A stretch of 64,000 nucleotides of DNA from Acidisoma sp. L85 (lineage in GTDB: Bacteria > Pseudomonadota > Alphaproteobacteria > Acetobacterales > Acetobacteraceae): the NCBI RefSeq assembly GCF_009765865.1, contig NZ_LMUQ01000025.1, positions 1-64,000 of the forward strand. The letters run 5' to 3'. A program made the position numbers and the translations under genes. This document shows positions 35,261 to 45,235 of this stretch, piece after piece. Positions within the stretch are counted from its first letter, which is position 1, and each line of letters begins with the position of its first letter. The notes under the pieces are model-generated. The model saw only the letters and a list, made by a program, of their open reading frames with translations, was not told the origin of the DNA and did no database searches.

Positions 35261-36091
35261 ATGCACGAAACCGCGAAGATTGCTCAGCATCTCCCCTACC
35301 TCCGGCGGTTCGCGCGGGCGCTGACCGGCAGCCAGCGAGGCGGGGACGCCTATGTCGTGACGGCCCTGGAGACCATCTCGGAAGACCCCAAAGCGTTGAG
35401 GTCCGATCTCGACCTCAACGCGGCGCTCTACCAGCTTCTGCTCGCGATCTGGGGCGCCGTCCCCGCCAATCGCCAGCACCACGCGCCGACGCTTGCCGAT
35501 GCGACGGTAGAGGAAGGTCACGACGTGGAGCGCATCACGCCGCTTCCGCGCGTCTGCTTTTTGCTGCATGCGGTGGAAGGCTTTCCGGTCGATACCATCG
35601 CGAAGCTGGTCGATCGCCCCGCCGAGCAGGTCGGCAGGCTTATTGACGAAGCCGGCCGGGAGATCGCTGCCCAGCTCCATACCGACGTGCTGATCATCGA
35701 GGACGAAACCATCATCTCGATGGACCTTGAGGGCCTGGTGCAGGAACTGGGACACAACGTCATCGGCATCGCCCGCACCCGTGCCGAGGCCATGGCGCTG
35801 GCCAACCGCCACGCCCCGGGTCTCATCCTCGCCGATATCCAGCTCGCCGATGGCAGTTCGGGACTGGACGCGGTGAGCGACATCCTGGCGGTTGCGGAAG
35901 TGCCGGTGGTTTTCATCACCGCCTATCCCCAGCGCTTGCTGACCGGGGAGCGGCCGGAACCGGCGTTCCTCATAACCAAGCCGTTCCAGCATGAGATCGT
36001 GAAGGCGACGCTGAGCCAGGCGCTATTTTTCGATCGCCGCGCGCGCCTGGGCCAGAGGCATACGGAAGGTTCGCGTCTGGCGAGCGCCTAA
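35261..36091 (+). CDS. phyR: PhyR, response regulator / anti-anti-sigma factor of the general stress response
   Basis: 276-aa two-domain regulator. Residues 1-125 form an ECF sigma-like domain (PYLRRFARALTGSQRGGDAYV, with the region-4-like VEGFPVDTIAKLVDRPAEQV). Residues about 140-255 form a receiver with phospho-acceptor Asp192 (LADIQLADG), the FITAYP motif and Lys240 (LITKPF). When phosphorylated, PhyR sequesters NepR and frees the sigma factor EcfG. The ATG at 35261 matches the usual start; the frame upstream does not. nepR and ecfG are not adjacent, which is unusual. Divergent from the phytochrome operon across 261 bases. Confidence 0.95.
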   Translation: MHETAKIAQHLPYLRRFARALTGSQRGGDAYVVTALETISEDPKALRSDLDLNAALYQLLLAIWGAVPANRQHHAPTLADATVEEGHDVERITPLPRVCFLLHAVEGFPVDTIAKLVDRPAEQVGRLIDEAGREIAAQLHTDVLIIEDETIISMDLEGLVQELGHNVIGIARTRAEAMALANRHAPGLILADIQLADGSSGLDAVSDILAVAEVPVVFITAYPQRLLTGERPEPAFLITKPFQHEIVKATLSQALFFDRRARLGQRHTEGSRLASA

Positions 36092-36108
36092 ACGCGCGCA
36101 CGCCAAAC

Positions 36109-36141
36109 GGGGGCGGATAAGCGCAGCTCCTATCCGCCCCC
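36109..36141. terminator. Bidirectional terminator between phyR and eno
   Basis: Perfect 11-bp inverted repeat GGGGGCGGATA (36109-36119) / TATCCGCCCCC (36131-36141) with an 11-base loop, 17 bases after phyR and 18 bases before the stop of the convergent eno gene. G+C-rich without a long T-run, so efficiency is a guess, but position and symmetry are typical. Confidence 0.7.
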
Positions 36142-36159
36142 CCAACGCCTGCGAACACC

Positions 36160-38144
<1,985 letters not shown>

Positions 38145-38359
38145 GGCGCGGACGTACCTCCCCTGTGGCCCAAGGACCATCCCTATGGTGAAGCGGACGC
38201 CCGCACGCGGCAACAGGGTCGCGGGCCTGACGACGTGGGGGGTGCCGACCCGGCTATCCTCCCACAGGACGACACTTATTTCGGTTGCCGCCGTGTACTT
38301 CTGCCGCTTGAATTGAGTCATAGCGCGCGAATTTGGAAGCCGCCGGGCAGGAGGTGCTG

Positions 38360-38524
38360 ATGTCGGACCACCACAGCCTGACCTTTCCTCGACCGGGCGC
38401 GACCGGCCACCAGCTGATCCGCGTCGGCCCCGTAACACCCGCTGGGCGCGGAATCATCGGCGACTGCTGGGCTGCCTCCGACGTGAGATTCCGACGGGAC
38501 GGCCACTCTTGCGCGCCGAGTTGA
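38360..38524 (+). CDS. Candidate 54-aa small protein upstream of a glycosyltransferase
   Basis: Short frame with a perfect Shine-Dalgarno: AGGAGG at 38349-38354, five bases before the ATG. Most codons end in G or C, like real genes here. The product is soluble with no membrane segment or signal; it contains [13 protein letters not shown] and is rich in Arg, Gly and His. It resembles no family I know. Its TGA lies seven bases ahead of the GT4 start, which has no Shine-Dalgarno of its own, so it could be a real small protein or a leader that couples translation into the glycosyltransferase. Confidence 0.5.
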   Translation: MSDHHSLTFPRPGATGHQLIRVGPVTPAGRGIIGDCWAASDVRFRRDGHSCAPS

Positions 38525-38531
38525 AACGCCA

Positions 38532-39659
38532 ATGACGGTTGCCAGCCCCCGCCGGATCCTTCTTACCACCGACGCCTTGGGTGGCGCCTGGAACTATTCG
38601 CTTGGCCTCGCGCGCTCCCTTGCCCGCCGCCGGGTCATGGTCGATCTGGCAGTACTCGGACCGGCACCCTCTCCCGCACAATCCGAGGCGGCGACGCAGG
38701 TGACGGGGCTGGCCTTGCACGTAACCGACCTGCCGCTCGACTGGACAGCACCGAACGTTGCAACCGTTGCACGAGCCTCGGCAGCGCTCGCGGAGTTGGC
38801 GCAGGCCGTCAACGCCGATACGGCGCAGCTCCACACGCCGGCGCTCGTGGGTCACGGCGAGTGGCCGGTGCCAGTGGTGGCCGTGGTGCACGCCTGTGTC
38901 GGCACGTGGTGGGCCGCGTTACATGGCGGTCCCATACCACCCGACCTCGCCTGGCGCGCGGGGCTGGTCGCGGCCGGGCTGCGGCGGGCCGGCGCGATTG
39001 TCGCTCCGAGCCAGGCCTTCGCCGATGCGCTGCATAAGGTCTACGGTGATTCTCATATGATCACCGTGGTCCATACTGGCCGCATGCCCGCCGGCCAGCT
39101 TGTGCGGGACCACCATTTGCCGCAGCCGGAACGGCATGGCGTGCTGGCAGCTGGCCGGCTTTGGGACCCCGCGAAGAATATGGCGCTGCTGGAAGATGTG
39201 GCAGGGCGCCTCGATTTCTCCCTGCGCGCTGCTGGGCCGCTGACGGGGCCGGGCGGCGAGATCGTCCCCCTCCATCATCTGCGGCCGCTCGGCGTGCTGG
39301 ATGACCGCGCCATGGCCCTCGCAATGGACGAGGCACGGATCTTCGCCTCCCCCGCACGCTACGAGCCCTTCGGCCTGTCCGTGTTGGAGGCGGCGCAAGC
39401 CGGGCTGCCGCTTGTCCTCTCGGACATCCCGACCTTTCGCGAATTGTGGGATGGCGCCGCGATCTTCCTGCTACCAACCGACACTGTCGCCTGGACAGAG
39501 GCGCTTCGCGACCTGCATGACGACCTTAAATTGTGCCGCCAGCTCGGCAGGAAGGCTCGCACCCGCGCCAATCTTTATGGCGCTGAGCGGCAGGAACGAG
39601 CGATGTGGGATCTCCATTCGGCTCTGCTGGCTGAATCCCGCCGCGTCCCCGCCGCCTGA
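38532..39659 (+). CDS. Glycosyltransferase family 4 (GT-B fold)
   Basis: 375-aa retaining glycosyltransferase. The N-terminal domain has LLTTDALGGAWNYSLGLARSL and the C-terminal donor domain GVLAAGRLWDPAKN and SPARYEPFGLSVLEAAQAGLP, the ExxGxxxxEA-type nucleotide-sugar motif (E-P-F-G-L-S-V-L-E-A). It probably acts at the cytoplasmic face of the inner membrane in polysaccharide or glycolipid synthesis; donor and acceptor unknown. It precedes a CgeB-like glycosyltransferase gene by 11 bases, so the two likely work on one glycan. Confidence 0.88.
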   Translation: MTVASPRRILLTTDALGGAWNYSLGLARSLARRRVMVDLAVLGPAPSPAQSEAATQVTGLALHVTDLPLDWTAPNVATVARASAALAELAQAVNADTAQLHTPALVGHGEWPVPVVAVVHACVGTWWAALHGGPIPPDLAWRAGLVAAGLRRAGAIVAPSQAFADALHKVYGDSHMITVVHTGRMPAGQLVRDHHLPQPERHGVLAAGRLWDPAKNMALLEDVAGRLDFSLRAAGPLTGPGGEIVPLHHLRPLGVLDDRAMALAMDEARIFASPARYEPFGLSVLEAAQAGLPLVLSDIPTFRELWDGAAIFLLPTDTVAWTEALRDLHDDLKLCRQLGRKARTRANLYGAERQERAMWDLHSALLAESRRVPAA

Positions 39660-39670
39660 GTTCCTCCTCA

Positions 39671-40780
39671 ATGCGTTTTGTCTACTTCACCCAATCCATC
39701 CGGTCCTGCTGGAACCATGGCAACGTGCATTTTCTGCGCGGCGTGGCTCGCGCGTTGCTGCGGTCGGGGCATGCGATCACCATTTACGAACCCGAGGACG
39801 GATGGAGCCGCGCGAATCTTCTGCGCAGCCACGGTCCAGCGGCGGATGAGACATTCGCGCGCGTCTTCCCGGATGTCGCCGCCAATAGCCGCTTTCTGTC
39901 GGACGATCTCGACGCCATGCTGGACGGTGCGGAGGTCGTCATCGTCCACGAATGGAACGACCCAGCACTGGTCGCCGCAATCGGCCGCAAGCGCGGGTCG
40001 GGCGCCGGCTTCCGGCTGCTCTTCCACGATACGCACCACCGCATGGTGAGCGACCCTAAGGCCATGGCCGCCTTCGATCTCTCAGGCTACGACGCGGTAC
40101 TCGCCTTCGGAGAGTCGCTGAGCGAGGTCTATCGCGGCCAAGGCTGGGGCGGTCGCGTCTTCACCTGGCACCAGGCCGCCGATACCTCGCTGTTCCGTCC
40201 ACCAGAGACTCCCCAAAGGCGTTACGGCGCGGTGTGGACGGGCAATTGGGGCGATGGCGAGCGCAACGACGAGCTGATCGACTACATGTTCGATCCAATC
40301 GTGAAACTCGCAATCCCGTTCGATGTCTATGGCGTACGCTATCCGGGCGAAGCGCTGGCGGAGCTGGCAAAACGCGACATCCGGTATCACGGCTGGACGC
40401 CGAATACCGATGTGCCGGCCATACTCGCTCAGCGGGCGTTCACCGTACATGTGCCACGACGCTTCTACGTGGAGCAACTGCCAGGCATACCAACCATCCG
40501 CGTCTTCGAGGCTCTGGCCTGCGGCATTCCGCTCCTCTCGGCGCCGTGGTCGGATTCGGAGAGTCTCTTTGCACCGGATCGAGATTTCCTCATGGCCCGG
40601 TCTCCGGACGAGATGACGACGCTGATGCGTAACCTCACGAACGACAGCGCGCTGCGCGTTGGTCTGGTGGCGCATGGATTGCGCACGATCCTGCTGCGCC
40701 ACACCTGCGAACACCGCGCCGACGAACTGCGAGGCATCGTGGCGCGGCTGCAAGGAGTTACCGGAGAGGTCGCCGCGTAG
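39671..40780 (+). CDS. CgeB-like glycosyltransferase
   Basis: 369-aa protein with the CgeB / Glyco_trans_1_2 architecture: N-terminal YFTQSIRSCWNHGNVHFLRG, middle FHDTHHRM and LAFGESLSEVY, then WTGNWGDGERNDEL and a C-terminal domain ending IPTIRVFEALACGIPLLSAPW. Related proteins occur beside other glycosyltransferases in polysaccharide clusters, as here. No membrane segment. The final TAG (40778-40780) lies in the left end of the second palindromic element. Confidence 0.85.
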   Translation: MRFVYFTQSIRSCWNHGNVHFLRGVARALLRSGHAITIYEPEDGWSRANLLRSHGPAADETFARVFPDVAANSRFLSDDLDAMLDGAEVVIVHEWNDPALVAAIGRKRGSGAGFRLLFHDTHHRMVSDPKAMAAFDLSGYDAVLAFGESLSEVYRGQGWGGRVFTWHQAADTSLFRPPETPQRRYGAVWTGNWGDGERNDELIDYMFDPIVKLAIPFDVYGVRYPGEALAELAKRDIRYHGWTPNTDVPAILAQRAFTVHVPRRFYVEQLPGIPTIRVFEALACGIPLLSAPWSDSESLFAPDRDFLMARSPDEMTTLMRNLTNDSALRVGLVAHGLRTILLRHTCEHRADELRGIVARLQGVTGEVAA

Positions 40781-41030
40781 AGCGAGTTGCCGTCCAGGGA
40801 TCGGCACTGCCGTCGCCTTTCTGGAACGCCGCCATTTCACCACTCGGGCCTGACAATCCAGTATCGAACTGCGATCCAAAGATCCGTCATGGCACGCGAA
40901 TTGCGTGCGGGGCACCCCGTGCCATCCACGCCTTTGCCTTCGTCACGCAAGCAACGCGTGGATGCTCGGCCTTCGCCGAGCAATGACGTGGTGGAGTGAG
41001 CATGGTTCAAACCAAAGTCATCCCGCTCTA
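40778..41030. repeat. Structured palindromic repeat element, copy 2 (253 bases)
   Basis: Same element class as at 28639-28818. Ends are TAGAGCG (40778-40784) and CGCTCTA (41024-41030), a perfect 7-bp inverted repeat. Internal structures: a GCACGC/GCGTGC stem near 40892-40908, CCACGC/GCGTGG (40926-40961) and a perfect 8-bp stem with CTTC tetraloop (40963-40982). About 90 bases at the left have no counterpart in copy 1; from 40871 on the two align. The left end provides the TAG of the CgeB-like gene and the right end the TAG of the convergent GT25 gene (41028-41030). Confidence 0.85.
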
Positions 41031-41787
41031 ATCGACCCAATTTTGGTTGATCGAGGAACGGCTATAGACGTTGTAGGCGATCGGCGGCACGCAGGCGTAA
41101 GCTCTGAGTGCACCGTAATGTCGGGCCATCTCGACATCGATTCCATCATTGCGCCAGCCCTCGAAGCCTTCCTTGGGCGACGGCGCGTGCGCATTGCCCA
41201 GCGGCAGGCTACGCGCAAGCAGGCGGGCCGCGCCGCCGGGGGAAAGAGTGTAGCCGAGGATCCCGCAAGCGACATGGAGCGGGATCAACCTCGGTTCCAC
41301 TGCGCTTTCCCGCGCGCAGGAAAATCCCTCGAACACATCATCGCGCACGAAGCCCCAGCCGAGCTGGCGACAGGCCGCCACCGAGATCGATAGTGATCGG
41401 ATCGGAATGGTTCCAACCCCATAGGATGATGTCCCATCCCTGTACCGTCGCCGCGACCCGCGCCGCGATTTCGGCAAATCTTCGATGCAGGATCGCGTCA
41501 TCCTCGAAAATGGTGATCGACCGGTTAGTCTCGGCGCTTCGCCGCCAAAGTGTGAGGTGGGAGCGCGCGCAACACAGAGCGGGGAGCGTGTAGGTATTCT
41601 CCGCGCCGATCATGCCGTCGTCGAGCAGCGCCTTCCGGGTCACATCAGCCGGCCCGATTGCCTCGAAGCGCCGCGCCACGATGCTACGTGCGTTTTCCGT
41701 CTGGAATCGCTGCAGGCGATCTGGCCGATCCGAAAGATTGATCACCCAGGCATCGCCAATCGCTGATACCTCGCCTTGCTCGCCCAT
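41028..41787 (-). pseudogene. Glycosyltransferase family 25 gene with a single-base frameshift
   Basis: The 5' frame (41787 to 41338) gives a GT25 N-terminus: AWVINLSDRPDRLQRF, LPALCCARSHLTLWRR and the SITIFEDDAIL acidic motif. The 3' frame (to 41028) gives the rest: GWGFVRDDVFEGF, GILGYTLSPGGAARLL and a C-terminal GIDVEMARHYG. Removing one base from the C4 run at 41353-41356 (G4 on the coding strand) fuses them into a 252-aa protein of normal GT25 length. It is either a recent pseudogene, a phase-variable homopolymer or a sequencing error. Such enzymes add sugars to LPS or surface glycans. Confidence 0.8.
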
Positions 41788-41882
41788 TTGCCCGGACCCT
41801 CGGAGTGCGCCCTAAACATACCGATATCGATATAAACAGAACGTAAACGACGAGTGGCTTGCGCAACCTCGGTAAGATTCGG

Positions 41883-44800
41883 CTAAGGCGTCGTTTTAGT
41901 CGGTGCGTCGTGGAATCCATCGAATAGCCCGCGCAGAAAGCCAGGCGTCACGAGCGACATCGGATTGACCTTCACATGCGGTGAGTCAATCGAACCTGTC
42001 AGCGTATAGGCGGCGGCGAACAGCCCGCCGCCCTTCTCCGGACTGAACAACCGGCCGATCAGCGGGATATGGCCGAGCAGGGAATTGAAGAAATAGGCCG
42101 GCACGATCGTGCCCTTGATATCGAAATGGTTGCGCGGCAAATCGATCTGGCCCTCCGCCGTAAGCCCCAGCGAAGCGCTGTAGGCTCGCGCTTCCCGCAG
42201 CGTCAGTTGCTCATCCGCCAGGCGGAAAGGTGCCACCATGCGATGAAAGTGCAGGCCGGGGCCCCGCATCAGATCGATCACACCATAGAGCGTCATGAGT
42301 TGCAGCATGCGGGCCGCGGTCGGCGCATCATGCAGGTTGAAATCATCCATCTCGGCCTTCCCGCTCAACGGATGGTCCGCCTGCTTGTCGTCATACGTGC
42401 CATCGATACGCAGATTGCCGCCCGCGATTGCGTCATAGGCGTTGATGGCCCGCAGCAAGCCGCCGAAGTCATCATCCGTGAGCGTTACCCGCCGCGTCCC
42501 GTTCGGCGCCGGGACAACCGTAAAGCGCGCGGGCTTGCCGGAGGGCGGCACAAGCAGCGAGAGATTCGCCCCCGTCATGATGATCCCGTCATCCGCCGCC
42601 TGACCCCGTACCTGATCGAGTTCGCGTGATGCTCCGCCGGGCGCCGTGCCAAACAGAATGCGGTCGAGCTGCACGCGAACGCTCCACGGCGTATGCCGCG
42701 CGAAATGTTGCTTCGTGCTGACCGTGGACAGTGCCTGATTGGTCGGCGCGGCACTGGTCGTCTTGGCGCCGCCGAAGCGGCCCGAAAGATCCAAGGTCGA
42801 ACCTGTAACCGCCACCGCATAGCCGCTCCCCGGCTTGACCGGGAAATTCACCGAACCGGCGATATTGGTGCGGCCGAGCACCAGCCTGTCGATCACAAGG
42901 CTTGCGAGTTGGCCATCCGCCACCGTCGTCCGCGCCGTCGCCTCCGTCCCCGCCCCAGTGAGCCGGATATTGTCGAGAGCGACGATCTTCTCGCCCTGCA
43001 GCGCGAGATGAGCCACGAGGGTCGCGTCCTTCGACCCGCCGCTCCAGCCGATTGGCGCCACCGATAGGTCGCCTTCCCCGAAGGCCGCAGAGGCATCCAC
43101 ATCGGCGCGCCCGTTACGGCGGAGGGTGGCCGCGACGGCAAGCCGGACCGTTCCCCGCACCAACCCACCATTCGGCAGTCCCGCCGCCGCCAGCCGCGTC
43201 GTATCCGCGGCTCCTTTGACGTTCACGCGTGTCTGAACCTGATCCGGCGGCCCCCGGCGGAAATCAGAATACAGCGTGAGGTCGAGCGGAATCGTCGCGA
43301 GATTGGCGTGTCCCTGAACATTGAGCTGGGACGTATTGGCATCGATCGTGCAACTCCCCTCCGTCAGGTCACGCCCCAGGAGGAGCTTGTGCAAGGCAAC
43401 GCCCGTGAGCTGGGCATGCACCTTCACGGTAACGTCCGAGGCGAGAACCTTGTCCTTGAGCGGCAAGGTGAGATCGACATGCGTGTCGATATTCCCCGCG
43501 GTCGGACTCAGGGCGACTGGTCGGTCTCCCAACAAATGCAGTCTCGGATTGCTGATGAGCGCGAAGGCATCAACCAGCGGCCCCGCCACATTGACCGCGA
43601 GCGTCGCCGGCTGCACCGCCGCGTCCAAGCCGCTGATGACCATCGTGCTGTGGCTAACCGTGAGCTTGCCCTGCTGTCCCTTCGAGACCGTGATCTTGAT
43701 ACGGTCCGGTCCGTCGAGCGCGATGGTGCCCGCGACATTGGTCATCGGTGGAATCGGCGGCAGCCAGATCACCGTCAGGCCATCGGCCGTGATCGCCCCG
43801 CTCGATTGCGTCAATGCGAGATCATCGAGCGTCTTGCCCAACGTGAGACCGAAGTGGAAGTCGCCATCATGCAAGCCGCCGCTATTGGTCTGCTGGGCAA
43901 TCCAATCATGTGCGCCTGGGGCCAGCGACGGCGGCCAGTAAATCGGCAGGTCGCCGGTCGCGACATGATCGATCGTCACGCCCAGGCTGGCCTTGCCACC
44001 CGGCGCGACATCCGTGCTTCCCGTGAGACCGATGGTTGGCGGTGGCGCCGCACTGACAGGCCCTAGTGCAATCTGCGAACCCGGATCGAGCGTGACCATG
44101 CCGCGATCACCATGCGCGGCAACGACCGCGCCCAGGATTGGCACCCGCTTTCCGGCGGCAAGCAAATTGCCCTTGCCCAGAGTGACGCGGCCAGAGAAGT
44201 GACCGAGCGTCAGGGCAGGTGTGACATCGATTTCCGTGTCGAGCGAAACAGCCGCCTGGGGTAAGGGCGCATCCTTCAGACGCCCAACGCCCGCCGCGAG
44301 ACCCGCCGGATCCGGCACATGCGCGCTCGCCTTCAGCGTGACGGCACGACTCGTATCGATTGCCAGCGTGCCGCCAATCGTGCCGGGGCGCGCCCTTTTC
44401 ACCTGCTCTGCCGGATCGAGCGACATGCTATCCGCGCCGTCGAGCTGCAGAGAGAACGGCCCCTGGACCCCGCCAGCCGCGGCTCTTACCAACGCCACAT
44501 TGATTGATTGGGCGCGCCACGTCGCACCGAGGGGTCCGTTCTCAACGATCAGCAATCCGCCCTGCAACGTAACGTGGCGCAGTTGGGCGAGCTCAGCGGG
44601 GCGTACACGAACCAGGTCGCGGTCATTGCCCGGTGGCTGCGCCAGCACCTTGATGACATCCCGCAATGTCGTCGGCTTTGGCTGATGCAGGCGGCCGGGC
44701 ACGTCTGGCGAAATCGAACTCAGGCTCGCATCCGACTGCCTTCGCAGCACGAGCTGCAGGTTGCGAGCCGCAATATCACGTGGTGCGAAGACACCTATGG

Positions 44801-45218
44801 ACGCCCAGGCGACCGAAAAATTGACGCTGATCTCGTCCGCCGAGAGCACCGGGCGATGTGCGGCATCCGATGCCTTCACGCCTTGCAGCGTCACCATCCC
44901 CGGCGCGTCCGGCCCTTGGCCAAAGCCTTGCCAACCGATCACCGCACTGCGAACGGCAATGCGCAGACGAGGATCTGCCGCCGCCACCAGACGCTCGACG
45001 CGCGGTAGCAGAAAGGAAATGTCGATCGGCCCGTCAGCAGCGCGCCAGGCGAGCATCGTCCAACCAACCGCCGCCAGAATCAGCAAGCCCTCGACGGATA
45101 CGATCAGGAAAGTCGCCGGCCAGCGCAGCCAGCGCGACAGCCGCCGCCGAGTTCGTGGCGGTGGCGCGGTGTAAAAGGGCGCGTCCGCTTCCGGCTCTTG
45201 ACCTTCCAGTGGCGTCAC
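41883..45218 (-). CDS. AsmA-like / YhdP-type large envelope protein
   Basis: 1111-aa protein with a cytoplasmic N-tail rich in Pro/Arg, one signal-anchor helix (about 36-58) and a very long periplasmic part of beta-rich repeats. The C-terminal AsmA-like region has YDAIAGGNLRIDGTYDD, FNLHDAPTAARMLQL, the conserved MRGPGLHFHRM and GLTAEGQIDLPRN segments, and LIGRLFSPEKGGG. YhdP/TamB/AsmA proteins are thought to bridge the envelope and carry phospholipids to the outer membrane. The start is a GTG at 45218, only 17 bases from the divergent glnE start. Confidence 0.88.
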   Translation of the reverse strand: MTPLEGQEPEADAPFYTAPPPRTRRRLSRWLRWPATFLIVSVEGLLILAAVGWTMLAWRAADGPIDISFLLPRVERLVAAADPRLRIAVRSAVIGWQGFGQGPDAPGMVTLQGVKASDAAHRPVLSADEISVNFSVAWASIGVFAPRDIAARNLQLVLRRQSDASLSSISPDVPGRLHQPKPTTLRDVIKVLAQPPGNDRDLVRVRPAELAQLRHVTLQGGLLIVENGPLGATWRAQSINVALVRAAAGGVQGPFSLQLDGADSMSLDPAEQVKRARPGTIGGTLAIDTSRAVTLKASAHVPDPAGLAAGVGRLKDAPLPQAAVSLDTEIDVTPALTLGHFSGRVTLGKGNLLAAGKRVPILGAVVAAHGDRGMVTLDPGSQIALGPVSAAPPPTIGLTGSTDVAPGGKASLGVTIDHVATGDLPIYWPPSLAPGAHDWIAQQTNSGGLHDGDFHFGLTLGKTLDDLALTQSSGAITADGLTVIWLPPIPPMTNVAGTIALDGPDRIKITVSKGQQGKLTVSHSTMVISGLDAAVQPATLAVNVAGPLVDAFALISNPRLHLLGDRPVALSPTAGNIDTHVDLTLPLKDKVLASDVTVKVHAQLTGVALHKLLLGRDLTEGSCTIDANTSQLNVQGHANLATIPLDLTLYSDFRRGPPDQVQTRVNVKGAADTTRLAAAGLPNGGLVRGTVRLAVAATLRRNGRADVDASAAFGEGDLSVAPIGWSGGSKDATLVAHLALQGEKIVALDNIRLTGAGTEATARTTVADGQLASLVIDRLVLGRTNIAGSVNFPVKPGSGYAVAVTGSTLDLSGRFGGAKTTSAAPTNQALSTVSTKQHFARHTPWSVRVQLDRILFGTAPGGASRELDQVRGQAADDGIIMTGANLSLLVPPSGKPARFTVVPAPNGTRRVTLTDDDFGGLLRAINAYDAIAGGNLRIDGTYDDKQADHPLSGKAEMDDFNLHDAPTAARMLQLMTLYGVIDLMRGPGLHFHRMVAPFRLADEQLTLREARAYSASLGLTAEGQIDLPRNHFDIKGTIVPAYFFNSLLGHIPLIGRLFSPEKGGGLFAAAYTLTGSIDSPHVKVNPMSLVTPGFLRGLFDGFHDAPTKTTP

Positions 45219-45235
45219 GCCCAGCTTGCCCGGGA

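Noticed and set aside
35114-35992. 292-codon frame antisense to phyR
   Set aside because: Overlaps a clear PhyR coding sequence; no recognisable protein.
38145-38438. 98-codon N-terminal extension of upp
   Set aside because: The known Upp start is at 38144; the extension matches nothing and is probably chance, although a 58-residue leader from 38321 cannot be formally excluded.
44858-45235. 126-codon extension of glnE into the AsmA-like gene
   Set aside because: Arg/Pro-rich shadow translation without family similarity.
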